From contig CP098528.1 of the NCBI GenBank assembly GCA_030440445.1, positions 3,100,001 to 3,164,000 of the forward strand: a stretch of 64,000 nt of DNA, in the 5' to 3' direction. Position numbers and translations under genes: made by a program. Positions within the stretch are counted from its first letter, which is position 1; every line of letters begins with the position of its first letter. This document shows, in pieces, positions 1 to 7,714 of this stretch. The notes under the pieces are model-generated. The model was not told the origin of the DNA. It made no database searches and worked only from the letters and a program-made list of their open reading frames with translations. This DNA comes from Halomonas sp. KG2. GTDB taxonomy: Bacteria > Pseudomonadota > Gammaproteobacteria > Pseudomonadales > Halomonadaceae.

Positions 1-500
1 ATGCCCTCTCACATATCGCATCGCTGAAAGCAGGTAAGCTTGACGCTGCGGTACTACGAGCTGAGCTGGACGAGAACGCTCTAGCGGGTTTATCGGTTTC
101 CAGGCTGGGAGATGAACCGCTGCTCGTGCTACTCCCCCCAGGCCATCGGCTACAGGCAAAGCCTTCCATCAATTTTGGCGAGATAGCCAGCGAGCGGCTT
201 TTACTCCAACCCGCCACGCAAAGAACATTTCTGAGGCGCCAACTGGAGACATTGGCCGATAAAGCAGGGGTTTCTCTCAGCCATGTTGTGGATGTGCCCG
301 ATATCGGCAGTATGCTGTGCTTCGTTGGCGCCGGTATTGGTATTACCATCCTGCCCGCCAGCGCCGCGTCGATGGCTCACGGCCTGATGGCCATACCGCT
401 TGCCGACGGGGGCTCTTCCCCACCGCTACTGTTAGCCTACAAGAAAGACAACCCTCTGAGTGAGCAGCTTAGGAGTCTCGTTGAGGCGCCTCCTTCATAA
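1..500 (+). CDS. LysR-family transcriptional regulator, C-terminal part (5' end outside window)
   Basis: The frame is open from base 3 with no stop before 500, so the gene began upstream of the window. The visible ~165 residues are the effector-binding domain of a LysR regulator. They include an AGKLDAAVL-type segment, a LLVLLPPGHRL segment typical of the strand where co-inducer domains discuss 'peak values', and a final glycine-rich VGAGIGITILPAS segment that closes the ligand pocket in this family. The DNA-binding helix-turn-helix is missing from view, so neither target nor effector can be inferred. The ATG/GTG codons inside (for example GTG at 126) are internal, not starts. The next gene is co-directional but 140 bases away. 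Confidence 0.85.
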   Translation, partial: ALSHIASLKAGKLDAAVLRAELDENALAGLSVSRLGDEPLLVLLPPGHRLQAKPSINFGEIASERLLLQPATQRTFLRRQLETLADKAGVSLSHVVDVPDIGSMLCFVGAGIGITILPASAASMAHGLMAIPLADGGSSPPLLLAYKKDNPLSEQLRSLVEAPPS

Positions 501-640
501 GCTTGGAGAATGGCGTGATAGCAAGCCCCAACAGTTACGCTGCTTTTGCCCAACCACACAGAAATTAAGGTAGATGTGTTTGGCTTAACGCGGCATTGGC
601 TCCTAGACTGAAGTCTCGTTTCTTTTGAGATACCCGACCT

Positions 641-1609
641 ATGCGTGTGTTTTCTAATCCGGTCGGTGCCGGTTCACTCTGGTTTGATAATTTGGTGACC
701 GCAGACGGTGTGCCTGTGGCTTACGACCCACAAGCGCGTGCTTTTCTGCCGATGCCGCCCTTCTGCGCCAACCGCGAAGTCATTGGCTGCAACTGGATTG
801 CGCCTAAGCAAGGTGAATTCTGCCGTGCCTGCGCAATGACAGCCCTAGCACCCGACCCTTCCATTTCAGATGCCATGCCCAACTGGGCGCAAACGGAGGC
901 TGCTAAACGCTGGGTGATCGACAACCTTGGCCGTTGGAACTGGTTTCGCCCGGAAGACCCTGGCGCGCCACCAGTGTTTCATATGCTGGCCGAAGGGGGA
1001 ACGCCGGTGCCCATGGGCCATGTGGGCGGTGTGGTTACCATCAGTGTCGCAGAAGCTGATGCGGTGTTACGCACAACTCGCAAAGAGGCATTGGCAGAGC
1101 CTTACCGCACGATGATTGGCCATATGCGCCATGAAATCGCCCATATGCTGTGGTGGCGGCTGAGCTTACGGGATGACTTTCTTGATGCGTTTCGTGAGAT
1201 GTTTGGCGATGAGCGCGAGGATTATCCAGCAGCGTTGCAGCACTATTATCACAATGGCCCACCCGTGGATTGGCGGCAGAGGTTTCTGTCTACCTATGCG
1301 TCCTCCCATCCCCATGAAGATTGGGCGGAAACCACCTCGCACCTGCTGCACCTAACTGATATCACCGATAGTTTTGTGTCGGCAGGCATGACCTCGCCGG
1401 CCTTGCCCAACACCTATGGTTGGGATGCTTACGCCGAACCGGATGCTGAGCGCTTGATTCACATCGCGGCATCATTAGTCGCCGGTGTTAATCATGTAAA
1501 CCGCTCGATGGGGCTTTCGGATCTTTATCCGTTTGTGCTTTCCGACCCGGCGATGCGCAAGCTAGCCTTCGTGCATAATTGGCTACGGCGCGGCGCTCAA
1601 GGGCTTTAA
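641..1609 (+). CDS. putative zinc-binding metallopeptidase (PF15887-like)
   Basis: A 322-residue soluble protein. The N-terminal part has four cysteines (C42, C50, C61, C64) that look like a zinc ribbon. The central part has an HEIAH motif at residues 164-168, the HExxH signature of gluzincin/metzincin-type peptidases. A second conserved-looking HEDWAET segment about 60 residues later could supply the third zinc ligand or the nearby acidic residue. This arrangement fits the 'putative zinc-binding metallopeptidase' family, whose substrate is unknown. No signal peptide is visible, so it should be cytoplasmic. The ATG at 641 is preceded by a GAGAT-like ribosome site. It appears to be a single-gene unit. 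The family call is firm on the motif, the cellular role is not known. Confidence 0.8.
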   Translation: MRVFSNPVGAGSLWFDNLVTADGVPVAYDPQARAFLPMPPFCANREVIGCNWIAPKQGEFCRACAMTALAPDPSISDAMPNWAQTEAAKRWVIDNLGRWNWFRPEDPGAPPVFHMLAEGGTPVPMGHVGGVVTISVAEADAVLRTTRKEALAEPYRTMIGHMRHEIAHMLWWRLSLRDDFLDAFREMFGDEREDYPAALQHYYHNGPPVDWRQRFLSTYASSHPHEDWAETTSHLLHLTDITDSFVSAGMTSPALPNTYGWDAYAEPDAERLIHIAASLVAGVNHVNRSMGLSDLYPFVLSDPAMRKLAFVHNWLRRGAQGL

Positions 1610-1674
1610 TTCGCATCTGCAACAGGCCCTGGGGAAGTCAGCGCTTTAGCCAGAGCCTGCCATCGATAAACGCG

Positions 1675-2568
1675 TTAGCTTAGTTGCAAAGCGTCAATCG
1701 CCACCGCCACCCTTTTCCGCGCATCGCCTTGCAGCGTTTGTAGCGGTTGGGGCAAACAGGGTTGGCTTACTATCCCGGTAAGTTCCGCAATGGTAGCGAC
1801 TACCCGTAGGCTGCCGCCGAAGTCACGGTAGAGCGCCCATAACGGTTCAAGCGCAGCGGAAAGCGCGTTGGCGTCTTTTGCGTCTCCCGCTTGGGCGGCA
1901 CGGGTTAGCGCCAGCGCAGTTTCAGGGTATAGCCCACCAATCACCGAGTACCAAGCATCGCAGCCAGCAAGCATGCCCGTGGCGGCCGCTGGGTCGCCGC
2001 TAATGCCGATGGTTACGTCGCTGGGAATTAACCCACGCAGCCGTGCCACGCGCGCCTGTGCGGCGGCTATATCATTCTGCACTGGAGGAATTTTAATCGA
2101 GCGAACTTGGGATAGTTGGGCGATGCGACCATGCAGTTCATCACTGAATTCAAAGTGCGTAGTGCCTGGGTTGTCATAGACACATAGCGGCACACTCAGC
2201 GAACGACAAACCGTTTCGAAAAGACCAAATACCTCATCCTCGGTCAGCTTTTGATAAGACACTGGCGCCAACAGCACGCCACTAGCGCCTGCTTGCTGGG
2301 CGCTTTCTGCATTAGCCAGTACATCACGGGTGCGGAGCGAACCTATGCCTACCACCACTGGCACGCCGGCGGCATGCTCAACGCACAGCTTGGCTACGCG
2401 GGCGCGTTCTTCACTACTTAAATAAGCGTAGCTGCCCGTCGACCCCAGCACGCCGATAGAATCCACCCGCGCCTCCGCCAAGCGTTCCACTAAACGAGTA
2501 AACTCATGCTCATGTATGCCCTGCTCGTTCATGGGGGTTAGCGGAAAAGCGCTCAAACCAGTGAACAT
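1675..2568 (-). CDS. DapA/DHDPS-family aldolase-lyase
   Basis: A ~297-residue TIM-barrel protein of the dihydrodipicolinate synthase/N-acetylneuraminate lyase superfamily. The N-terminus FTGLSAFPLTP is the usual strand-1 signature. A GVLGSTGSY segment corresponds to the substrate carboxylate loop, VYDNPG carries the conserved tyrosine, and SIKIPPV carries the Schiff-base lysine. Members cleave or condense pyruvate-type substrates, and this one is unlikely to be the housekeeping dapA because it stands alone with a divergent AraC regulator. I chose the ATG at 2568 because AAGGA lies nine bases upstream and the barrel starts right there. A longer frame to 2661 adds residues with no family resemblance. 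The substrate is not predictable from sequence. Confidence 0.85.
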   Translation of the reverse strand: MFTGLSAFPLTPMNEQGIHEHEFTRLVERLAEARVDSIGVLGSTGSYAYLSSEERARVAKLCVEHAAGVPVVVGIGSLRTRDVLANAESAQQAGASGVLLAPVSYQKLTEDEVFGLFETVCRSLSVPLCVYDNPGTTHFEFSDELHGRIAQLSQVRSIKIPPVQNDIAAAQARVARLRGLIPSDVTIGISGDPAAATGMLAGCDAWYSVIGGLYPETALALTRAAQAGDAKDANALSAALEPLWALYRDFGGSLRVVATIAELTGIVSQPCLPQPLQTLQGDARKRVAVAIDALQLS

Positions 2569-2710
2569 GGTGAATGATCCTTTTACGATGACAGATAAGA
2601 GGCTATTAACATACGTGATGCTGCATGATGAGGCTAGAGAGTCTCCAAGGTTAGTTAGCAATTATGTACAAGCATTTGATACCCAGGAGCGCATAAGCTA
2701 GGTGGTAGTA

Positions 2711-2752
2711 CTTAACCAATAACGCTTAACCAAGGGCGCTTAACCAGGAGAG
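2711..2752. repeat. three tandem 14-bp units upstream of an AraC gene
   Basis: Three head-to-tail 14-base units begin CTTAACCA at 2711, 2725 and 2739. The first nine or so bases are well conserved and the rest drifts. The last unit contains the AGGAG ribosome site of the AraC gene starting at 2760. Direct repeats are the usual geometry of AraC-family operators, so these could be binding sites for the adjacent regulator. They may also be a simple slippage product. Confidence 0.6.
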
Positions 2753-2759
2753 GCTTGGC

Positions 2760-3590
2760 ATGGCGAATACAAGCCGGTTTCAATTCATCAAAAGTCAGCA
2801 TGTGCCAACACTGACGGTGCTTCAGGCGGCAATTGAAGATTTCAGCTATGACCGTCATGCCCATGAGGAATTTGCCTTCGGCGTAACGCTGGCCGGGCGT
2901 CAGGATTTTTTTAGCGGCGGGCAGTTCCACAAAAGCCCGCCGGGCAATGTGATTCTGTTCAACCCTGAGGAGGTTCACGATGGCCAACCAGGCGGTGAGC
3001 ATGCACTGGACTACCTGATGGTTTATGCCCATCCAGAACAGGTCAAGCCGCTGTTCGCTGATGCGCTTGGGCGCGAACATGCCACGGATTTTCGTTCCAA
3101 CCAAACGCTGATTCAGGATGTGCAACTGCGCCATGCCATTTTGGAACTGGCGCGCTTGGTCACCTCCCAAGCAGGTAGCTGTATTGATCAGGAAAATGCG
3201 CTTTATCGGGTTATCGAGAGAACCGTTCAACTCGGCGGCATTTCCCAACCCAACCCCATCACAAGTCGACCTGATGCCCTGCTAGGTCTGGCTAAGGCGT
3301 ATATCCACTCCCACTTGGAAAGCGATATGTCGCTGGATGATATTTGCCAGGCAGCGCATTTATCCAAGTACCATTTCTTGCGCCTGTTCCGCCAGCATTA
3401 CGGCATTACCCCCCATCAGTATGTGATTAATTGTCGAATCAATGCGGCGCGTACTGCACTAGACGCCGGTGCCCCACTTAACGAAGTGGCGCTACGCTTT
3501 GGCTTTGCCGACCTTAGCCATTTTAATCGGCGCTTTAAGCGCATTTATGGCATGACACCCCACCAATACCAACGCGATATCGCGCGTTAA
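2760..3590 (+). CDS. AraC-family transcriptional regulator with cupin-like sensor domain
   Basis: A 276-residue regulator. Residues ~20-120 form an AraC-type cupin ligand-binding domain (HAHEEFAFGVTLAG, followed by PGNVILFNPEEVHDG, the usual metal-less cupin strands). Residues ~175-275 carry the two AraC helix-turn-helix units, with the signature ending in FADLSHFNRRFKRIYGMTPHQY. The start at 2760 is set by AGGAGAGG in front. It is divergent from the DapA-like lyase and 42 bases upstream of a LysE-type exporter on the same strand. A reasonable inference is that it controls one or both, with the exporter dealing with an amino acid or analogue made or degraded by the lyase. Confidence 0.9.
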   Translation: MANTSRFQFIKSQHVPTLTVLQAAIEDFSYDRHAHEEFAFGVTLAGRQDFFSGGQFHKSPPGNVILFNPEEVHDGQPGGEHALDYLMVYAHPEQVKPLFADALGREHATDFRSNQTLIQDVQLRHAILELARLVTSQAGSCIDQENALYRVIERTVQLGGISQPNPITSRPDALLGLAKAYIHSHLESDMSLDDICQAAHLSKYHFLRLFRQHYGITPHQYVINCRINAARTALDAGAPLNEVALRFGFADLSHFNRRFKRIYGMTPHQYQRDIAR

Positions 3591-3632
3591 TCCCCAGTTT
3601 TAGAACTGCCATTAAACTAACGAGGCATCACC

Positions 3633-4265
3633 ATGCTAGGAATCGTCGCCTATGCCCTGGGCGCTATGTATACGCCTGGGCCTGTGAATCTGCTGGGCTT
3701 AAACGTTGGCATCAATGGCCAAGCCAAAAAATCGCTCGGTTTTTGTCTGGGAGTGGGCACCGCGATGTTTACTTACTTATTACTATTGGGCTGGGCAGGC
3801 GCCGCTTGGATCGACGATGAGGCACTGATCGTTGTGAGCGCATTAGGGTGTAGTTATATTGTTTATCTCGCAATAAAAATTGCCCGTTCAAGCACTGATT
3901 TAAGTAGCGACTTAAACACCCAGTTAAACAACCATGACCACACGCCACATCTGCTGCGTTTTCGCGATGGGCTGGTGATGCAACTGCTTAACCCAAAAGC
4001 CATTATTGCCACCCTACCCCTTGCTACACTGCAATTTCCTGCGGCGGGTATTGAGGGGCTTAGCTTGGTGGTTTGGGCATTCGGGCTGGCAATATTAGCC
4101 GCTGGCGCACCCGGCAGTTATGTCTTGATGGGCAGTTTGGTTGGCCAGCGCATTCAAAGCGCAGGGATCGTGAAGGGCTTCAACTGGGTAATGGCGGGGC
4201 TGCTGGTCGCCGTGGCGTTATCGATTGGCTATGAGCATGTTTGGCTGGCGCTTAACGCTAGCTAG
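3633..4265 (+). CDS. LysE-family translocator (amino acid exporter type)
   Basis: A 210-residue inner-membrane protein with about six hydrophobic segments. The N-terminal YTPGPVNLLGLNVGINGQAK matches the LysE/RhtB hallmark (TPGPxN near the first helix, followed by a glycine-rich turn). A second family feature, MQLLNPKAIIA, lies around residues 115-125. Members export amino acids or derivatives using the proton gradient. Start at 3633 follows GAGG. It is in line with the AraC gene just upstream and is followed by a strong hairpin, so the pair AraC-LysE probably forms one unit. Substrate unknown. Confidence 0.88.
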   Translation: MLGIVAYALGAMYTPGPVNLLGLNVGINGQAKKSLGFCLGVGTAMFTYLLLLGWAGAAWIDDEALIVVSALGCSYIVYLAIKIARSSTDLSSDLNTQLNNHDHTPHLLRFRDGLVMQLLNPKAIIATLPLATLQFPAAGIEGLSLVVWAFGLAILAAGAPGSYVLMGSLVGQRIQSAGIVKGFNWVMAGLLVAVALSIGYEHVWLALNAS

Positions 4266-4278
4266 CCTGATGACACAG

Positions 4279-4312
4279 GTAGCGAGCATTCTAACCTTTG
4301 ATTGCTCGCTAC
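4279..4312. terminator. bidirectional hairpin terminator
   Basis: A perfect 10-bp inverted repeat (4279-4288 GTAGCGAGCA with 4303-4312) separated by 14 bases sits between the 3' end of the LysE gene and the 3' end of the convergent small gene at 4325. The T-tract is short (ATTT on the plus side), so its efficiency is uncertain. Confidence 0.65.
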
Positions 4313-4324
4313 ATTTGCAGTGTG

Positions 4325-4561
4325 TCACACACTTTCTTGCGCCCTGGCAATAGCGGCAGAAATGGCTGCCTTTGCCTGCGGGCTGTTTTTCCAGCAGGTG
4401 GTGTGCAGCATGGCGGCCACCATTTCTGCTATCTCATCAACTTGGCGGGCGGCCAGCTCAGCAAATGAGTCAATACCAATCTCTTCAAAACGCTTGAGGA
4501 CGGTAGGGCCAACGCCTTTGACACTCAAAAGCGCATCTCTTTCGGCATCAGAAAAGGCCAC
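4325..4561 (-). CDS. small helix-hairpin-helix protein
   Basis: A 78-residue protein. Residues ~8-30 (LLSVKGVGPTVLKRFEEIGI) form a helix-hairpin-helix, the non-specific DNA-binding unit found at the ends of DNA repair proteins and in small stand-alone 'pathogenicity locus' proteins. The remainder is predicted helical with alternating Ala/Glu/Met. The start is a GTG at 4561 with AGAGGAG about eight bases upstream, which supports it over the out-of-frame ATG nearby. It is followed upstream by a co-directional VOC gene. DNA-binding activity is a family inference only. Confidence 0.75.
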   Translation of the reverse strand: MAFSDAERDALLSVKGVGPTVLKRFEEIGIDSFAELAARQVDEIAEMVAAMLHTTCWKNSPQAKAAISAAIARAQESV

Positions 4562-4603
4562 TCATGTACTCCTCTTTAACAAGATCTCTGGGGCGTTCGC
4601 GTT

Positions 4604-4963
4604 TTAAGTGCGCGCCTCTGACCAAACCGCAAACTCATTGCCACTGGGTTCTAGGAAGTGAAAGCGAAAGCCGCCTGGGAATTCGAAAATAGGCTGGATG
4701 ACGTCACCACCGCTTTGCTCTACCTTATCGAGCGTTGCGTTAATATCCGCGCTGTAGAAAACTAGCAGTGCGCCGCCATTAGCGGTTCGGCTGCAAGCAT
4801 CTGAATGATAAAAGCCGCCATCTAACCCCTGGTTGGAAAATGCACTGTATTCCGGGCCATAATCGACGAATTCCCAGCCGAACACCGCCGTGAAAAACGT
4901 TTTTGTCGCCGCTAAATCTTTCGCTGCAAACTCGACGTAATTAAGCTTTTCATGCAGGTGCAT
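4604..4963 (-). CDS. VOC-family protein (glyoxalase/bleomycin-resistance fold)
   Basis: A 119-residue single VOC domain. It begins LNYVEFAAKDLAATKTFFTAVFGWEF, the usual first beta-alpha-beta-beta-beta module, and ends in HFLEPSGNEFAVWSE, where the last metal-ligand glutamate would lie. The first-module position normally held by His/Gln is a glutamate (YVEFA), so metal binding is plausible but not certain. The ATG at 4963 follows AAGGA by eight bases. Reaction and substrate cannot be called. It may be transcribed with the helix-hairpin-helix gene, 42 bases downstream. Confidence 0.82.
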   Translation of the reverse strand: MHLHEKLNYVEFAAKDLAATKTFFTAVFGWEFVDYGPEYSAFSNQGLDGGFYHSDACSRTANGGALLVFYSADINATLDKVEQSGGDVIQPIFEFPGGFRFHFLEPSGNEFAVWSEART

Positions 4964-5033
4964 AGGTCTGTTCCTTTACGTTGCCGAATTCAGATTATGA
5001 GCACGTTTAGTTGCCACCCAGTGACAGCTTAGC

Positions 5034-5498
5034 CTAACGTGACTGCTTAATAACCAGTTCAATCGCTTGCTTAACGTACGCGTACATTACCGGGCAAGTG
5101 CTGGCTCTGGGGCCTGCCACGTTTAAGACGCTAATGTTGCGATCATGCACAAAGTCGGCCAGCAACATCGCCGCGTGCAGTGGGTCTATCAGCTCAATAT
5201 CAATTAGCTTGTAGGGTTTTGATTGCTGAATACAGAAAAGTGCAGTGGCTTCTGTTCCCCCTTGAAGATAAGACGCATAGAAGATAGCGGTGCCATCCGC
5301 ATTCTGTACATTTTGATGGTTGCGCTGACGGTAATCACCGCTGACCTCTTCGAGGGTATAGATACTGCTCATTGGCCCATCTTCGGCCATTCTGCCCACC
5401 GGGCACGTTCCACCAATGGGAAAATCTAATGTTAAGGCAGCATCGAGAGCCGCCCTATCAGCGCCTGTTTGGCCGCCACTCATAATTTTGGAAAGCAT
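5034..5498 (-). CDS. putative molybdenum carrier / SLOG-superfamily protein
   Basis: A 154-residue Rossmann-like protein. The N-terminal KIMSGGQTGADRAALDAAL motif is the nucleotide-binding signature of the 'putative molybdenum carrier' family within the SLOG superfamily (related to LOG/lonely-guy and TIR-like nucleotide sensors). A second feature, LNVAGPRAST, near residues 125-135 is the second loop of the fold. It probably binds a nucleotide or nucleotide-like ligand. A link to molybdenum is historical and not proven. The start at 5498 has no strong ribosome site, but the family N-terminus begins there. It appears monocistronic. Confidence 0.78.
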   Translation of the reverse strand: MLSKIMSGGQTGADRAALDAALTLDFPIGGTCPVGRMAEDGPMSSIYTLEEVSGDYRQRNHQNVQNADGTAIFYASYLQGGTEATALFCIQQSKPYKLIDIELIDPLHAAMLLADFVHDRNISVLNVAGPRASTCPVMYAYVKQAIELVIKQSR

Positions 5499-5577
5499 AA
5501 ATTAGCCACGTGTCTCTGATCGAGCGGCAAACGCGTTTGCCACGCGGTGTTGTAAGTGAAAGCGGACGTTGTAAAAC

Positions 5578-5898
5578 CTACTGCCCGAAGCCTATCCCCA
5601 AGCTCAGTGCTTGAAGACCATCGAACTCAACGCTAACGTCGTCTGAAAACACTGGGTGCCCTTGCACCACCATGTTCACTGCTGCCTGAGAACCGCGGTA
5701 AGTAACAGTTACTGTCAGTTCTGCAGAGGTGTTAATCGGCGCGAATAGACCATACTCAACGTTATCAACACTCACCGAAGACAGACCGCGATCATCCAAT
5801 TGCTGCTGCACTTCTTGTTTTACGGCGACACCGTAATAGATATAGATGCCCACGTAGCCAATTGCCAGTAGTACGATCAGTGAAAAGAGCTTCCCCAT
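5578..5898 (-). CDS. small membrane-anchored protein of unknown function
   Basis: A 106-residue protein. Residues ~3-25 (LFSLIVLLAIGYVGIYIYYGV) form a single uncleaved N-terminal anchor. The rest is predicted as beta strands exposed to the periplasm (VDNVEYGLFAPINTSAELTVTVTY), reminiscent of small LEA14/immunoglobulin-like folds. I do not recognise a named family. A strong GGGGGGA ribosome site precedes the ATG at 5898. It stands between two unrelated units. Confidence 0.6.
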   Translation of the reverse strand: MGKLFSLIVLLAIGYVGIYIYYGVAVKQEVQQQLDDRGLSSVSVDNVEYGLFAPINTSAELTVTVTYRGSQAAVNMVVQGHPVFSDDVSVEFDGLQALSLGIGFGQ

Positions 5899-6008
5899 TA
5901 TTTCCCCCCATTGCGACGAAATCCTTATGGTTGCCGCCTTCGGCCAGCAATTACGAGCGCTGATAATGCCTGCGGTAGTAAGTAGCTACAAGTACTGAAA
6001 AATGAACA

Positions 6009-6749
6009 TTATTTACAAACAAGCGAGAAGGATTCTAATGGTGAGGTGTCGGGAGTAAGTGGCATGTTGCTCACTGCGAACATTGCCCGCAGCGACGCTT
6101 CCCCTTTGGCACTGAAAACGATAACGCGGGAGTCTTCCTCCCGTTTCGCCCAGCCAAGCGCCTGAATTCGCGCAAGCAGCGCCGCCCCGAGCGCGCCGGC
6201 AAGATGATTCCTACGCTCGCTCCAATCCAGGCACGCTCGACAAAATGACCGCTTCGAAGAAGCCAGCGCGTCTGCATCAATGCCATGTTTCTGGAACCAC
6301 AGCCGTCCCTGTTTAGTCAGCTGTAGTCCGCCTGGAAGCTGCTGAAGGATATCTGTCTCGAGCATCTGTTCGTACACAAAAACCCCCAGCTCCCCTGCAA
6401 GGTGGTCGTAACACACTCGCGCCTTGCGCAGCGCAGGGTCGCGCGGGCCGATGGACAGATGCTTATCGTCGCCTCGGAAAGCGAGGCCCATCAGCGACTC
6501 CAAAAGTTCAGCAACATGTGGCCCCGCCAGCCTAAAATAGCGGTGGCGCCCCTGCTTCTCGACCGCGAGCAGTCCTTCCTCTCGCAGCTTTCCGAGGTGG
6601 AAGCTCATGGTTTGCTTAGTCACACTGGCCATATTTGCCAGCTCAGTCGCCGTTAGCGCGCGATCAGACATTAAGGCACAGAGCGCTTCCGCCCGAGCGT
6701 TATCTCCGATCAGTGCGGCAACGCGCACAATGTTAGGGGCTTCATTCAT
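6009..6749 (-). CDS. ArsR-type winged-helix transcriptional regulator
   Basis: A 246-residue regulator. Residues ~15-80 are an ArsR/SmtB-like winged helix (ALTATELANMASVTKQTMSFHLGKL, then the wing GRHRYFRLAG). The long C-terminal part has a cysteine-containing FCRACLDWSERRNHLAGALG segment as seen in larger ArsR proteins that sense organic or redox signals rather than metals. The ATG at 6749 has no recognisable ribosome site, and a perfect 9-bp inverted repeat overlaps the start codon. This suggests autorepression and control of the divergent two-gene operon at 6825. The effector is unknown. Confidence 0.85.
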   Translation of the reverse strand: MNEAPNIVRVAALIGDNARAEALCALMSDRALTATELANMASVTKQTMSFHLGKLREEGLLAVEKQGRHRYFRLAGPHVAELLESLMGLAFRGDDKHLSIGPRDPALRKARVCYDHLAGELGVFVYEQMLETDILQQLPGGLQLTKQGRLWFQKHGIDADALASSKRSFCRACLDWSERRNHLAGALGAALLARIQALGWAKREEDSRVIVFSAKGEASLRAMFAVSNMPLTPDTSPLESFSLVCK

Positions 6750-6771
6750 GGTTCGATCTTAGTCGAACCAT
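6748..6771. promoter_or_regulatory. palindromic operator between ArsR regulator and NIPSNAP/ABM operon
   Basis: A perfect 9-bp inverted repeat, ATGGTTCGA (6748-6756) and TCGAACCAT (6763-6771), has a 6-base spacer. It overlaps the start codon of the ArsR-type regulator and lies 54 bases upstream of the divergent operon's first ATG. The centre-to-centre spacing fits a dimeric winged-helix repressor. No experimental site is known to me. Confidence 0.7.
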
Positions 6772-6824
6772 TTGGGTGCGGCAATTAGGTATCGTCTCCG
6801 TTGCCTTTCAATGGAGATAATCAG

Positions 6825-7175
6825 ATGAGCATTACCTGCATCATTCGCTACGAGATCGACCCTTTCCAACGCGACGCTTTCAAGCAATACGCCGAAAACT
6901 GGGGAAAAATCATCCCCTGGTGTGGTGGCCATCTTATTGGTTATTTCCTGCCTTTAGAGGGCACCAACAATATTGCCTGGGGCCTCATTGCCTTCGATAG
7001 TCTGGCTTCCTATGAAGCCTATCGCGTTCGGCTGAGATCTGATGAAGGAGGACACGCGAACTTCACAATGGCCCAAGAGCACCGATTTATCCTCAAAGAG
7101 GAGCGCAGTTTTGTTGAGGTGGTAGATGGCACCTTGGGCATTGAGGCTGTCGATGTAATGAACGTATCGACGTAA
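6825..7175 (+). CDS. NIPSNAP-family protein (dimeric alpha/beta barrel)
   Basis: A 116-residue protein beginning [31 protein letters not shown], the NIPSNAP first strand and helix. [29 protein letters not shown] segment follows, giving the second half of a ferredoxin-like alpha/beta barrel. Such proteins bind small hydrophobic compounds, and the biochemical role is undefined. I chose the ATG at 6825 because GGAGA lies at 6813-6817. The TTG at 6801 would place the ribosome site inside the gene. It is the first gene of a two-gene operon facing the ArsR regulator. Confidence 0.85.
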   Translation: MSITCIIRYEIDPFQRDAFKQYAENWGKIIPWCGGHLIGYFLPLEGTNNIAWGLIAFDSLASYEAYRVRLRSDEGGHANFTMAQEHRFILKEERSFVEVVDGTLGIEAVDVMNVST

Positions 7176-7237
7176 CGACGCTGTGACTATAAAAGAGTCT
7201 GAGAATATAAAGAGCTTATGAATATAAGGAATTGGCC

Positions 7238-7585
7238 ATGATCGCTGTGATCTTCGAAGTGCTTCCACATACTGACCGTTATCAAGACTACTTGGATACT
7301 GCCAGCGCATTACGCCAAGATTTGGAAGCTATCGACGGTTTTCTATCGATTGAGCGCTTCGAGAGCCTGACGCAGCCCGGCAAAGTGCTGTCGCTGTCTT
7401 TTTGGCGGGATGAAGATGCCGTGAAGCAGTGGCGTTCGCTTGAATCTCACCGAGCGGCCCAGAAAGCTGGTCGACAGGATATCTTTGCCGACTACCGTCT
7501 GCGTGTCGCCTCCGTCATCCGAGACTACGGAATGAACGACCGGCACGAGGCACCTGAGGATTCGCGTCACGCGCACTCATCATAA
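7238..7585 (+). CDS. antibiotic biosynthesis monooxygenase (ABM) domain protein
   Basis: A 115-residue single ABM-type dimeric alpha/beta barrel. IAVIFEVLPHTDRYQDYLDTA is strand 1 and helix 1, and ALRQDLEAIDGFLSIERFESLTQPGKVLSLSFWRDEDAVKQW is the well-conserved core of this family. Relatives act as cofactor-free oxygenases or small-molecule binders. The ATG at 7238 has AAGGA seven bases upstream, better than the in-frame TTG at 7232. It follows the NIPSNAP gene by 62 bases and should share its promoter, so two related folds are co-expressed under an ArsR-type regulator. Confidence 0.85.
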   Translation: MIAVIFEVLPHTDRYQDYLDTASALRQDLEAIDGFLSIERFESLTQPGKVLSLSFWRDEDAVKQWRSLESHRAAQKAGRQDIFADYRLRVASVIRDYGMNDRHEAPEDSRHAHSS

Positions 7586-7714
7586 ATGGGGGTGGCCACA
7601 ACGTTTGTATTCTCCACGCCTACGCAGCTTTGCGCGGGTGTGGTGGAATGCAAGTATTGGAGGTTTTATGTGTAGACCTTGTTAGGAGCGATGAATACCG
7701 CCCAACATCGAGCA

